Shown here in pieces: positions 23,308 through 30,898 of a DNA stretch of 35,729 bases. The notes under the pieces are model-generated. The model had not been told where the DNA came from and did not search any database. It saw only the letters and a list, made by a program, of their open reading frames with translations. The stretch's first letter is position 1; the number at the start of each line of letters is the position of its first letter. Origin of the DNA: a virus; the IMG/VR virus record IMGVR_UViG_3300029951_000076, positions 1-35,729 of that record. One strand, 5' to 3'. Position numbers and translations under genes: made by a program.

Positions 23308-25740
23308 ATGAACTTTGCTGATGTGCTCGCACGATTCCGCAACGTGAGCCAGGAACCCGACAGCGGATACTCGGCACTGTGCCCCGCACACACCGACAGT
23401 CGCCCGTCCCTGCGGATATGGCGCGGAGACGATTTGAAGGTGCGGCTCACATGCCGTGCGGGTTGCAAGACCGAGGACGTGATCACGGCTGTCGGACTTG
23501 TGTGGGCCGACCTCTTCAACGTTGCGGGGGAGGGGCTGACCGTCCCGAAGGAACGGCCTTCACTGGTAGGCCCGTTCGCCGTTGCGTCCCTTCGCCGGTA
23601 CCTCGACGACACGGTGACCATCCTCCGGAAGCTGGATGACGAGTGGGCGATACGCGCGGCGACCTACGCCGAGTTGCGGTTTGGCCTCGATCCTGAAGCA
23701 GCCTTTGAGTTGAACCTAGGCGTAGACGACGGGCGCATGATCGACGGCTTCGCGTTTCGGTCACGCGCGTTCCTTGGCTTCCCGCGCCTCACGGTGCCGC
23801 TGGTCGGCTTCGACGGGGTCGCACGTGGCCTACAGGGGCGCGACATCAGCGGAGAGTGCCCCGCACGGTGGGTCTCCCTGGCCAACCCTCAGGGAGCCCG
23901 CTGGAGCCCCTACGGCGTGTTTCGCGGACAGGGTGGGTACTCGGTAACCATCGTCACTGAAGGCCCCGGAGACGCGCTCACAGCGGTTGCCGTCGGCTAT
24001 GACGCTGTAGCCGTGCGCGGTGCCTCGCTGGCCGGCTCGCCGGAACTCGCCGCCGAACTCGCCGAGGGACTTCGCGGCACTCAGGTGATCGTGTGTGGCG
24101 ACAACGACGCTGCCGGACAGGGCTTCAGTCGACGGCTTGCTGACGGACTCGCCGGACACGGCATCGAGGTCTACACGCTGCAAGTGCCGCGCGTCGGCGA
24201 CGACTTGACCGACTGGCGTGCACGTGACCCGGATGGCTTCCCTGACGCACTGCACCGCGCGGTGAAGGCCGCTCGACCGTCGCGTGACGCTGTCGAGGTC
24301 GAGGCAGCGAACGTGTCGGCCGAACTGACGGAGCGCACCGGTTCCGACACCGTGTCGAAGGCGCAGGGAACCGAAGCCGCTCGCATTCTCGCTGGGCTCA
24401 TCACGCGCTACGGCGAGTCCGATGCGATGAACGCTCACGCGCTGGTGTCGTGGTGCGGGAACCGGATCAAATTCGCGCCGGGTCTCGGGTTCTTCGTGTG
24501 GAGCGGGAACGTGTGGCAGCGCTCAACTGTCATGGTCCGACAGGAGATTCACCGGATGGGCGCGGCCCTGGTGCTTACCGGAGAGACGCAGAAGGCGCGT
24601 GCGTTCACGATGACTTCGCGTATCGACGCGCTGCTGACTGAGCTTCGCAGCGTTCCCAGTGTCCACGTGGACGCCAGCGAGTTCGACGCACGTCCGCACC
24701 TGCTGAGCTTCCGAAACGGCACGGTCGACCTGCGGACAGGCGAGATGCACCCGCACACCCAACACGACATGTTGACCTACTGCCTTGACCTCGACTACAA
24801 CCCGCAGGCCACGTGCCCCCGTTGGGACAATTTCCTGACTGAGATCTTCCCGGACAATCCCCAACTGCCGGACTACATACGCCGGTTGATCGGCTACGGC
24901 ATCACGGGCGAGACTAGCGAACAGTGTTTTGCCGTGCTGTGGGGCAAAGGCGCGAATGGGAAGAGCGTGATGACGGACACGCTTACCGCCGTTTTCCGGG
25001 AAATCTCGAAGACGACACCCTTCGCGACGTTCGAGGAAAAGCCGTCCGGCGGCATCCCCAACGACATTGCGGCGCTTCGCGGATGCCGGCTTGCAATGGC
25101 TTCCGAGGGCGAGTCAGGTAAGCCGATGAGCGAAGCCGTCCTAAAGCGTGTCACCGGGAAGGACGTGATCAGCGCACGGTTCCTGAGGCAAGAATTCTTC
25201 GAGTTCAAGCCGAGCTTTTTGCTCATGTTGGCCACGAATCACAAGCCGAAGTTTCGCGGGCAGGATGAGGGATTGTGGCGAAGGGTGAAGATGGTTCCCT
25301 TCAAAAGGTGGTTCTCGCCGGAAGAGCGTGACTACGACCTCGACTCGAAGCTACTCGCCGAAGCGGCCGGTATCGCGGCTTGGGCGGTCCGTGGAGCCGT
25401 CGAATGGTACGCCGGGGGACTCGACGACCCGTCCGTGATTTCCCGCGCCGTAAAGGCGTACAGGGAGACGTCTGACGCGCTCGCCGGCTTCTATCCCGGC
25501 GTCCTAGAGCCCGCTGGCGACGATGCCGTGATGCTCGGTACAGACGCATTCAATGCGTATCTCGACTGGTGCGAAGCCGAGAACCTTCCGCAGCGTGAAC
25601 GATGGACCCGCCGAACCTTCTATGACGCCATGGAAGAGCGGGGAATCGGTCGCACTAAGCGGCGAACCGGCATCGTGCTGATCGGCGTAAAGGACGCTTC
25701 GCCATTCGCTGAGAACGGTCCGGGAATCTTCGCCGGTTAA
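23308..25740 (+). CDS. Primase-helicase (CHC2 zinc finger, TOPRIM, SF3 helicase)
   Basis: The 810-aa enzyme should open the origin, unwind DNA and prime replication. C25, H28, C49 and C53 form a CHC2-type zinc site. The TOPRIM domain shows VTEGPGDAL (E218) and CGDNDAAG (D265, D267). A D5/P4-type SF3 helicase follows with Walker A GKGANGKS (546-553), an acidic ASEGESG segment and ATNHKPKF near residue 642. A VRGAVEWYAGGLDDP tail and an RRTFYDAMEERG helix close the protein. It resembles phiC31 and P4-like primase-helicases. It lies under early promoter 4 with the polymerase 12 bp downstream. Confidence 0.93.
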   Translation: MNFADVLARFRNVSQEPDSGYSALCPAHTDSRPSLRIWRGDDLKVRLTCRAGCKTEDVITAVGLVWADLFNVAGEGLTVPKERPSLVGPFAVASLRRYLDDTVTILRKLDDEWAIRAATYAELRFGLDPEAAFELNLGVDDGRMIDGFAFRSRAFLGFPRLTVPLVGFDGVARGLQGRDISGECPARWVSLANPQGARWSPYGVFRGQGGYSVTIVTEGPGDALTAVAVGYDAVAVRGASLAGSPELAAELAEGLRGTQVIVCGDNDAAGQGFSRRLADGLAGHGIEVYTLQVPRVGDDLTDWRARDPDGFPDALHRAVKAARPSRDAVEVEAANVSAELTERTGSDTVSKAQGTEAARILAGLITRYGESDAMNAHALVSWCGNRIKFAPGLGFFVWSGNVWQRSTVMVRQEIHRMGAALVLTGETQKARAFTMTSRIDALLTELRSVPSVHVDASEFDARPHLLSFRNGTVDLRTGEMHPHTQHDMLTYCLDLDYNPQATCPRWDNFLTEIFPDNPQLPDYIRRLIGYGITGETSEQCFAVLWGKGANGKSVMTDTLTAVFREISKTTPFATFEEKPSGGIPNDIAALRGCRLAMASEGESGKPMSEAVLKRVTGKDVISARFLRQEFFEFKPSFLLMLATNHKPKFRGQDEGLWRRVKMVPFKRWFSPEERDYDLDSKLLAEAAGIAAWAVRGAVEWYAGGLDDPSVISRAVKAYRETSDALAGFYPGVLEPAGDDAVMLGTDAFNAYLDWCEAENLPQRERWTRRTFYDAMEERGIGRTKRRTGIVLIGVKDASPFAENGPGIFAG

Positions 25741-25752
25741 GGGGGGACAGTC

Positions 25753-27597
25753 ATGCAGACCTACCGGCACACCATCGCTGGCGACGTAATCACAGTCAAT
25801 GTCCCCGAAGACCTCGACGACCTTATGCAGTTCGAAGACTGGGCGGCGGAAGCATCTCGCCGAGGACCGATAGCGCTCGATACGGAGACGACCGGGCTCA
25901 GTATCTTCTCACCCGGCTACAGGTTGCGGACCGTGCAATTCGGCGACGCTCATACGGCATGGGTCATCCACTATGAGCGCGGCGGATACTTCCGCACGCT
26001 GGTGCAGAACCTTTTGAGCGTCCCCGGAACGCGATTCGTCATTCACAATGCTGCCTTTGATTGGCTGGTGCTCGACAAGCACGCCGGGATCACACTGGAA
26101 TCGCTCGCACCGAAGACGACAGATACAAAGATCCTCGCTGCACTGTGCGACCCGAGACAGGCCAAGGAAGGGGGCACAGGGACGGGCCTGAAGCCGCTTA
26201 GCGCCCGCTTCGTTGACCCGTCGGCACCGGACACTCAGGGCGACCTTACGTCGGTCTTCAACAGCCTAGGGCTGACCAAAGAGACCGGATGGGCAGGCAT
26301 CCGGCTGGACCACCCCACCTACAATCTGTACGCCGGACTCGACGTCATCCTGACGGCGCGTCTACTGCCCTGCCTGATAGCCGAATTGGAATCACTCGGC
26401 GTTCGCAACGTGCTCTCTCAGTACGAACATGAAATCGCGCGAATCTGTGCCGTGATGCAACGGCGCGGGATGGTCCTCGACGAGGAGTACACCCGCGAAC
26501 TCGACGCGACCCTAGCGGCCGAAGCGTACGAATACACAGAGAAGGCAGCGCGCTACGGCGTCGAGAACGTCAACAGTACCGCGCAGATAGCCGAAGCCCT
26601 CGAAGGTATGGGGGAGGTACTGAGAGAGCGGACGGCATCCGGTGCTGTCAAGGTTGACAAAGCCGTGTTGTGCGCACTCGCTGACGTCGATCTTCAGTGG
26701 AACCGGCTCGACGTCCGCAAGCCAAATCCCTTGGCGGTAGCGGTACTTCGAAGCAAGCGCGCCGGCAAGTGGCGCACCACGTACGCGCAACGCTTCCTAT
26801 CCATGATGGACGCCGGGGGAAGGATTCACCCCGGAATCAACACGCTTGCCGCCCGGACAGGTCGCATGTCGGCCGACCTAGTTCAAACCCTTCCCTCAGG
26901 GGATGCGATGATTCGCCGCGCCATTCTCGCTGAAGAGGGCGAAGTGTTCGTGTCGACCGACTTCAAGGCTGTTGAGTTGCGGGTACTCGCGGCGCTCGCC
27001 GACGTGAAGAGGATGAAAGAGGCGATTACGGCAGGGGAGGACCTTCACGACTACACGGCAAGTCTGATCTACGGTCCCCAATTCACCCCGAAGCACAGGA
27101 AGTTGTCGAAGGGGGTTGGACTCGGGAAGGTCTACGGGGGCGGACCCGACACGCTGTCGAGGCAGACCGGTGCCCCCATCGAAGACGTCCGACGAGCCAT
27201 TGCGGCGTATGACCGCGTATACCCCGAAGTGAAACGAGCTTCGGGCCGATGGCAGCGCGAAGCGCGCGGTTCGGGAATGGTCTATATCTCGGCAATCGGT
27301 CGTCGACTTCCCCTCGACCGAGACCGCGCCTATGCAGTCGTGAATTATGCATGTCAGAGCACGGCAAGGGATGTCCTCGGGCAATCCATGCTGAACATGG
27401 AAGAGGCCGGATTGCTCGACAACTGCCGCTTGCCCATTCATGACGAAATGCTCGCGTCCGTACCCGTCGGCGAAGCAAAGGAGTACGCGCGCGAGTTCGA
27501 GAAGTGCATGACCTTTGCCCTTCGCGGCGTGCCCATCGAAGCCGAAGCCGAGATTGGTGGAAGGTCGTGGGGCTCGCTGTACGGGGCCGACTTCTGA
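25753..27597 (+). CDS. Family A DNA polymerase with 3'-5' exonuclease
   Basis: This 614-aa replicative polymerase has an exonuclease start IALDTETTGL (D43, E45). The polymerase domain carries motif A STDFKAVELRVLAAL (D403, E408), motif B KHRKLSKGVGLGKVYGG (447-463, R449, K453, Y461) and motif C IHDEM (H563, D564, E565). It is shorter than bacterial Pol I because it lacks the 5' nuclease domain, as usual in phages. The ATG follows GGGGGGA. The stop is 1 bp before palindrome copy 7. Confidence 0.95.
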   Translation: MQTYRHTIAGDVITVNVPEDLDDLMQFEDWAAEASRRGPIALDTETTGLSIFSPGYRLRTVQFGDAHTAWVIHYERGGYFRTLVQNLLSVPGTRFVIHNAAFDWLVLDKHAGITLESLAPKTTDTKILAALCDPRQAKEGGTGTGLKPLSARFVDPSAPDTQGDLTSVFNSLGLTKETGWAGIRLDHPTYNLYAGLDVILTARLLPCLIAELESLGVRNVLSQYEHEIARICAVMQRRGMVLDEEYTRELDATLAAEAYEYTEKAARYGVENVNSTAQIAEALEGMGEVLRERTASGAVKVDKAVLCALADVDLQWNRLDVRKPNPLAVAVLRSKRAGKWRTTYAQRFLSMMDAGGRIHPGINTLAARTGRMSADLVQTLPSGDAMIRRAILAEEGEVFVSTDFKAVELRVLAALADVKRMKEAITAGEDLHDYTASLIYGPQFTPKHRKLSKGVGLGKVYGGGPDTLSRQTGAPIEDVRRAIAAYDRVYPEVKRASGRWQREARGSGMVYISAIGRRLPLDRDRAYAVVNYACQSTARDVLGQSMLNMEEAGLLDNCRLPIHDEMLASVPVGEAKEYAREFEKCMTFALRGVPIEAEAEIGGRSWGSLYGADF

Positions 27598-27598
27598 C

Positions 27599-27620
27599 CA
27601 CCTACTAACGTTAGTAGGTG
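27599..27620. repeat. Conserved palindrome, copy 7 (22 bp core, CG centre)
   Basis: Perfect core, no paired flank. It lies 1 bp after the polymerase stop, at the head of a 300-bp stretch without a recognised gene. Confidence 0.95.
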
Positions 27621-27818
27621 ATCCGTGACCCTTCTGTGATGCGTCTCATCCTTAAGGATGGCTTGCCAATTCCCCTAGTCCCCGAGGTCGACTTAAGGTC
27701 TCGCTTCCCTTTCAAAGGTAGACCCCCAAAAGACAAGCTGCCAAGGTAGCTCATAAGCCCGTTGAGCTGCGGTTTTGCCGTCCGTAGGTTCTCGTTTCGC
27801 AACGACGAACGGCCCGCG

Positions 27819-27856
27819 CAAGCCCCGTCCACGCAACTTCCGGACGGGGCTTTGCC
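27819..27856 (+). terminator. Strong terminator before early promoter 5
   Basis: CAAGCCCCGTCC pairs with GGACGGGGCTTTG around an 11-nt loop. The A/T ends make it work in the + direction with a TTTG tail. Confidence 0.85.
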
Positions 27857-27879
27857 ATGCCCAGAAATGCCCCCCGTTC

Positions 27880-27899
27880 GGGAGAACCCTTGCGTTCCC
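27880..27899 (+). promoter_or_regulatory. Early-type promoter motif 5
   Basis: GGGAGAACCCTTGCGTTCCC matches the early promoter block. CTTGCG (27889-27894) can pair with CGCAAG (27907-27912), so the dyad here overlaps the promoter itself. It drives the sigma-like gene. Confidence 0.75.
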
Positions 27900-27938
27900 C
27901 ACTGAGCGCAAGAGCACTCAAACGAACGGGACGCACAC

Positions 27939-28739
27939 GTGATCGACCTTACCGAGCAGCAGATAGCCGACGCCAAGGCAAACGACCTCGAAGCCGTTAC
28001 GGCGGTCGTCAAGGCTACTGAAGCCCGTGTTCAGCAACTCGCATGGCGCTACGCATCGAACAACGGCCGGACCGATCTCGATCTGCTCGACGACCTAGCG
28101 CAGATCGGACGGATAGCCGTGTGGGAGGGAATCGCGCGGTTCGCCGGCCGGACCGTCGCCGAGTTCTTCAGCTTCATCGACGGCACCATTCAAGGCGTCA
28201 TGACGAACGCCAGGAAGACCGAGACCCGGCCCGGCGTCAGTCGCGCGGTCGCCGCCGAGTTCGAGCGGGCTTTGAGCGTCGCCGGGGGAGACGTCTACGA
28301 AGCCGAACGAATGGTTACGCAGACCGAAGTCATGGGAGCGCGGCGACTGTCGCCGGAAATGGCGCATGCGGCGCGACTGAGCTATCAGGGGGTCGAATAC
28401 CTCGACGCTCCCGTGAAGACCGGAGACCACGGGCTAACGCTCGCCGATTGGTTGGCGGCATCACTGGAAATGCCGACCGAACTACTTGAGTCATCCGACT
28501 TCGAGCGGGCTCGCCGGAACGCCACTCGCGACAAGGTTCACGGCGTACTCAACATGATGGGCAAGCAACAGCGAACCGTACTCAAGGCACTGACCGGAAT
28601 TGAACCGGTTGGCTACTACGGAACCGAGAATGACGAAGAACTCGCCTCTGACTACGGGTACCCGCCGAAGCGAATCAAGATCGCACGAAGCGAAGGAAAA
28701 AAGCAGTTCGCCGCACTCTGGGAGGTAGTAGGCGCGTGA
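27939..28739 (+). CDS. Sigma-factor-like protein
   Basis: The 266-aa protein shows a sigma region 2-like block LLDDLAQIGRIAVWEGIARF (residues ~49-68) and a likely region 4 HTH near the C-terminus (ELASDYGYPPKRIKIARS, ~234-251, followed by KKQFAAL). A KQQRTVLKAL helix precedes it. The layout suggests an RNA polymerase sigma subunit that could direct transcription of phage early or late genes. The GTG start follows a weak ribosome binding site (ACGGGA). It is the first gene under promoter 5, at the distal end of the early region. Direct binding to the early promoter motif is inference. Confidence 0.7.
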   Translation: MIDLTEQQIADAKANDLEAVTAVVKATEARVQQLAWRYASNNGRTDLDLLDDLAQIGRIAVWEGIARFAGRTVAEFFSFIDGTIQGVMTNARKTETRPGVSRAVAAEFERALSVAGGDVYEAERMVTQTEVMGARRLSPEMAHAARLSYQGVEYLDAPVKTGDHGLTLADWLAASLEMPTELLESSDFERARRNATRDKVHGVLNMMGKQQRTVLKALTGIEPVGYYGTENDEELASDYGYPPKRIKIARSEGKKQFAALWEVVGA

Positions 28740-28903
28740 TTCTCAAACTGGAGAACGGCAGCACTGTCGAGGTGGCCGAAGTAGCCGGCGGCTTCGACCT
28801 TCACCTTCGAAATGCCGAGGGTGAATCCATCGCCACAGTGGTTGCGCTGGACCCGCCGGCGCTGGTCGCCATGATCGCCCCACCTACTAACTTTAGTAGG
28901 TGA
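28736..28903 (+). CDS. Small phage protein ending inside a conserved palindrome
   Basis: This 55-aa protein starts at GTG 28736, overlapping the sigma-like stop (GTGA). It is mostly strand-forming (ILKLENGSTVEVAEVAGGF; IATVVALDPPALVAMI). Its last codons read PTNFSR and stop within palindrome copy 8, so that copy is both coding sequence and repeat. No family is recognised. The overlap with the upstream gene supports translation. Confidence 0.6.
   Translation: MILKLENGSTVEVAEVAGGFDLHLRNAEGESIATVVALDPPALVAMIAPPTNFSR
28881..28902. repeat. Conserved palindrome, copy 8 (22 bp core, CT centre)
   Basis: The core overlaps the last codons and stop of the 28736 gene. It ends 6 bp before the TTGACC box of a host-type promoter, the best operator-like position in the window. 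Confidence 0.95.
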
Positions 28904-28908
28904 TCCGG

Positions 28909-28937
28909 TTGACCGGCGCTCGACCGTGCCCTAGTTT
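28909..28937 (+). promoter_or_regulatory. Sigma70-type promoter
   Basis: TTGACC (28909-28914), a 17-bp spacer and TAGTTT (28932-28937) form a good host-type promoter. Palindrome copy 8 lies immediately upstream. The promoter should drive the 64-aa gene at 28974. Confidence 0.65.
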
Positions 28938-28973
28938 GAGCGTCGGCAAGCACCGCAACGGGAGGGTAGGAGC

Positions 28974-29168
28974 ATGGCCGCACGGCTGATGGTCACAGAC
29001 ATTCAGGCACTCGGGAACCGGGGCAGCGCTCGACAGTCGAAGATCTTGGCAACCGACGAACTTCGAGGGCCGGTGGAGGTCTACATGGCCGAAGCGGACG
29101 CTCGCACGCTGAGCGCTCAACTCGCCTACATCATCGGACAATGGGACCTCGACGACGCCAGCGAGTGA
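28974..29168 (+). CDS. Small protein with DELRGPV-type domain
   Basis: This 64-aa protein starts at an ATG after GGGAGGGTAGGAGC. Its residues ~25-62 (ILATDELRGPVEVYMAEADA onward) match the C-terminal domain of the 233-aa protein encoded at 29278. A host-type promoter and palindrome copy 8 lie upstream and a terminator follows, making it a self-contained, probably regulated unit. No function is recognised. Confidence 0.75.
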   Translation: MAARLMVTDIQALGNRGSARQSKILATDELRGPVEVYMAEADARTLSAQLAYIIGQWDLDDASE

Positions 29169-29179
29169 CTGACGACACG

Positions 29180-29199
29180 GCCCCCGCTTCGGCGGGGGC
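29180..29199 (+). terminator. Terminator after the 64-aa gene
   Basis: GCCCCCGC pairs with GCGGGGGC around TTCG, followed by TTCGTCGTTT. It is almost identical to the terminators at 18011 and 30000. Confidence 0.8.
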
Positions 29200-29277
29200 T
29201 TCGTCGTTTCTGCTGCGAAGCCGCATCCGCACATGGTACGTTCCTGCCGTACGAAACCAACGACGAGGGGTAAGGCA

Positions 29278-29979
29278 GTGCCGACCTACACCGTTCGCTA
29301 CACCCGCACTTCGAACCACATCGACGGCGTGAACATCCGTACCACGGGCGGCGGCAGCGACGTAGGCGGACACATCAGCTACTACGCGCAGAGCGCCTGC
29401 CCGTCGCTCACCCGCATGGGCACCCGAATGGGCGTAGGGAAGTCATTCGAAGACCCGAAGGAAGCCCTCGACAGCGCCCGCACGGCCTACAACAACAAGC
29501 TGTGCGCTGCGTGCGAGAAAGCCGCACTCGCTGAGCTTGCCGCGCTTGCTGAGGTCGAGCCGAAGCCGGTTGCACCGAGTGCGCCTCAGAACCTCCAGAC
29601 GCACACGGGGATGGTTCACGCAAAGGGTCGTTACTCAAACAGTCTTCGCGGCCCTATGCCTGCCTGCTGCACCAGTGAATCCGCTGTTTCCCGATACCAC
29701 TATGTAATCCCAACCAGTGAGCCCGTCGCCTGCAAGCGCTGCCTTGCGGGCATGGCAAAGGAGATTGAGACCGTGTCTGACGACATCAAGCGCGCGAAGC
29801 TGAAGGTATCAGGGGTCGTGCATGTTGGGGTGACTCCAGAGAAGGGGGTGTTCATCCTGGGGACCGACGAACTTCGCGGACCCGTTCAGATTGATCTCGC
29901 GAACTTCGACGCCCGATGGCTGTGGGCGAATCTCAACGACTTGAAGAATGGCGGCTTCCTCGACGTCGCCGAAGAGTGA
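29278..29979 (+). CDS. Cys-rich protein with C-terminal DELRGPV-type domain
   Basis: The 233-aa product starts at GTG 29278 after GAGGGGTAAGG; the frame is open upstream to 29233 but without a better start. Two Cys clusters are visible: SACPS with KLCAACEKAA (residues ~39-83) and PACCTSES with VACKRCLAG (~129-160). They probably bind zinc. The last ~45 residues (FILGTDELRGPVQIDLANFD onward) are paralogous to the 64-aa protein encoded at 28974. No family is recognised. DNA binding is possible but unproven. Confidence 0.75.
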   Translation: MPTYTVRYTRTSNHIDGVNIRTTGGGSDVGGHISYYAQSACPSLTRMGTRMGVGKSFEDPKEALDSARTAYNNKLCAACEKAALAELAALAEVEPKPVAPSAPQNLQTHTGMVHAKGRYSNSLRGPMPACCTSESAVSRYHYVIPTSEPVACKRCLAGMAKEIETVSDDIKRAKLKVSGVVHVGVTPEKGVFILGTDELRGPVQIDLANFDARWLWANLNDLKNGGFLDVAEE

Positions 29980-29999
29980 GCGCCGCAAACCATCTGACT

Positions 30000-30022
30000 G
30001 CCCCCGCTCCGGCGGGGGCTTT
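30000..30022 (+). terminator. Terminator ending the phage regulated region
   Basis: GCCCCCGC pairs with GCGGGGGC around a TCCG tetraloop, followed by TTTG. Palindrome copy 9 follows 12 bp later. Confidence 0.85.
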
Positions 30023-30031
30023 GTCATTTTG

Positions 30032-30059
30032 GACCACCTACTAACTTTAGTAGGTGGTC
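30032..30059. repeat. Conserved palindrome, copy 9 (28 bp, CT centre)
   Basis: CT-centred core with a GAC/GTC flank. It is the last copy; none was seen to the right, in the cargo region. A TTGGTTG-CGC-CAACCAA inverted repeat follows at 30063. Confidence 0.95.
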
Positions 30060-30263
30060 TATTTGGTTGCGCCAACCAACTAATGTGGCATGCACATGTG
30101 ATCTTCACGGGTTCGTTATCGCTTCGAAATAACCCCTACCGGAACCCGCTGGCCAGTTCTAGTGTGTTCCCTGGTCAGGGCGCTGGGGGTGGCTGAAAGT
30201 CCGCTGTCAGTGGCGCTCTGTATCGTGCAGTTCGAACGGATGTGCGAGACCGGGGGAAGTGAC

Positions 30264-30623
30264 GTGCAGCAATCAGACGACCACGAGGAGAAACCAACCG
30301 TCGAACTCAGGGTAGAAGTGGCTGGGCGAAGCCGCTTCGATCGGGGTAGGTGGGAACTGGCTGGGCCACAGTTCCCGTCTGCCCTGGACTACCTCTATAA
30401 CGGCGTAGAGCTGGCCCGTGCACTGCGGGTGTACGGGGCGGTGGTCGCGCGACTGCTGGACCGGGACGAAGCCAACTCCTTTCGGGTGCTGGCAACCAGC
30501 ACGCTGACCGGCGAGCCGGTAGGCGTGTGCGAATGGCAAGTGAGCCGCGAGACAGGGCAATGGTGGGCCGCTGAGGCACCCATGGTGCTGTGGGGGCCAC
30601 GGGACATGTGTACGGCCGCCTAA
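30264..30623 (+). CDS. Small protein of unknown function
   Basis: This 119-aa protein starts at GTG after GGGGGAAG; the frame is open to 30162 but the start there has no ribosome binding site. The sequence is acidic at the front (QQSDDHEEKPTVELRVEVAG). LVYNGVEL-like, RALRVYGAVVARLLDRDEAN and WWAAEAPMVLWGP segments suggest an alpha/beta fold. Upstream lie about 200 bp holding palindrome copy 9 and an inverted repeat. A bidirectional terminator separates it from the convergent DUF397 gene. No family is recognised. Confidence 0.6.
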   Translation: MQQSDDHEEKPTVELRVEVAGRSRFDRGRWELAGPQFPSALDYLYNGVELARALRVYGAVVARLLDRDEANSFRVLATSTLTGEPVGVCEWQVSRETGQWWAAEAPMVLWGPRDMCTAA

Positions 30624-30633
30624 GGGCAGCAAA

Positions 30634-30670
30634 GAGCCCCCTAGGGCCGATGGTGGGCCGTAGGGGGCTC
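30634..30670. terminator. Bidirectional terminator between convergent genes
   Basis: GAGCCCCCTA pairs with TAGGGGGCTC around a 17-nt loop. It ends both the + gene at 30264 and the minus-strand DUF397 gene. Confidence 0.8.
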
Positions 30671-30688
30671 AGGGGGCGCGCTGTTCGC

Positions 30689-30898
30689 TCAGACGGTAGG
30701 GAACTCGCCGGCCTTGATGGCGTCGACGAAGGCCGCGAACGCGTCCACGCCGAAGACCAGCGCGGGGCCGCTCGGGTCCTTCGAGTCACGGACGGGAGCC
30801 ACGCCGGGGATTCCTTCCCCCAGCTCGACACAGTTGCCGCCGTTGTCGCTGAAGCTGCTCTTGCGCCACTGAACACTCAAGTCGCTTGCATGGATCAT
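30689..30898 (-). CDS. DUF397 protein
   Basis: This 69-aa protein matches DUF397: VQWRKSSFSDNGGNCVELGE at the start, then PVRDSKDPSGPALVFGV and AFAAFVDAIKAGEF. DUF397 genes in Streptomyces usually sit next to XRE/DUF5753 regulators and are proposed to antagonise or bind them. Here its ATG overlaps the stop of the upstream minus-strand XRE gene, a tight coupling. It lies inside the prophage, before the attachment site. Confidence 0.85.
   Translation of the reverse strand: MIHASDLSVQWRKSSFSDNGGNCVELGEGIPGVAPVRDSKDPSGPALVFGVDAFAAFVDAIKAGEFPTV

Larger units (their letters stand above)
27621..27938 (+). other. Untranslated or small-ORF region between polymerase and sigma-like gene
   Basis: No clear gene lies in these 318 bp. 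The + frame ending at 27749 is open for 44 codons from GTG 27618 (including the segment LKDGLPIPLVPEV), but it lacks a good ribosome binding site. Its codon use, with TTA and AGA, is unlike the neighbouring genes. A 4-bp GCTC/GAGC stem with an 11-nt loop near 27750-27770 looks tRNA-like, but no full cloverleaf fits. The right part holds the terminator at 27819 and early promoter 5 at 27880. A small RNA is possible but not supported by a clear structure. Confidence 0.3.

Noticed and set aside
27750-27830. Possible tRNA
   Set aside because: A GCTC/GAGC D-like stem is present, but the anticodon arm is weak, the T arm does not pair in a 5+7 layout and no acceptor stem closes it.
27611-28012. Minus-strand frame across the polymerase-sigma gap
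   Set aside because: Overlaps the terminator, promoter and the sigma-like gene start, and shows no protein-like pattern.
2013-30059. Palindromes as a CRISPR array
   Set aside because: Copies are 0.5-7 kb apart with genes between them, not regularly spaced with short spacers.
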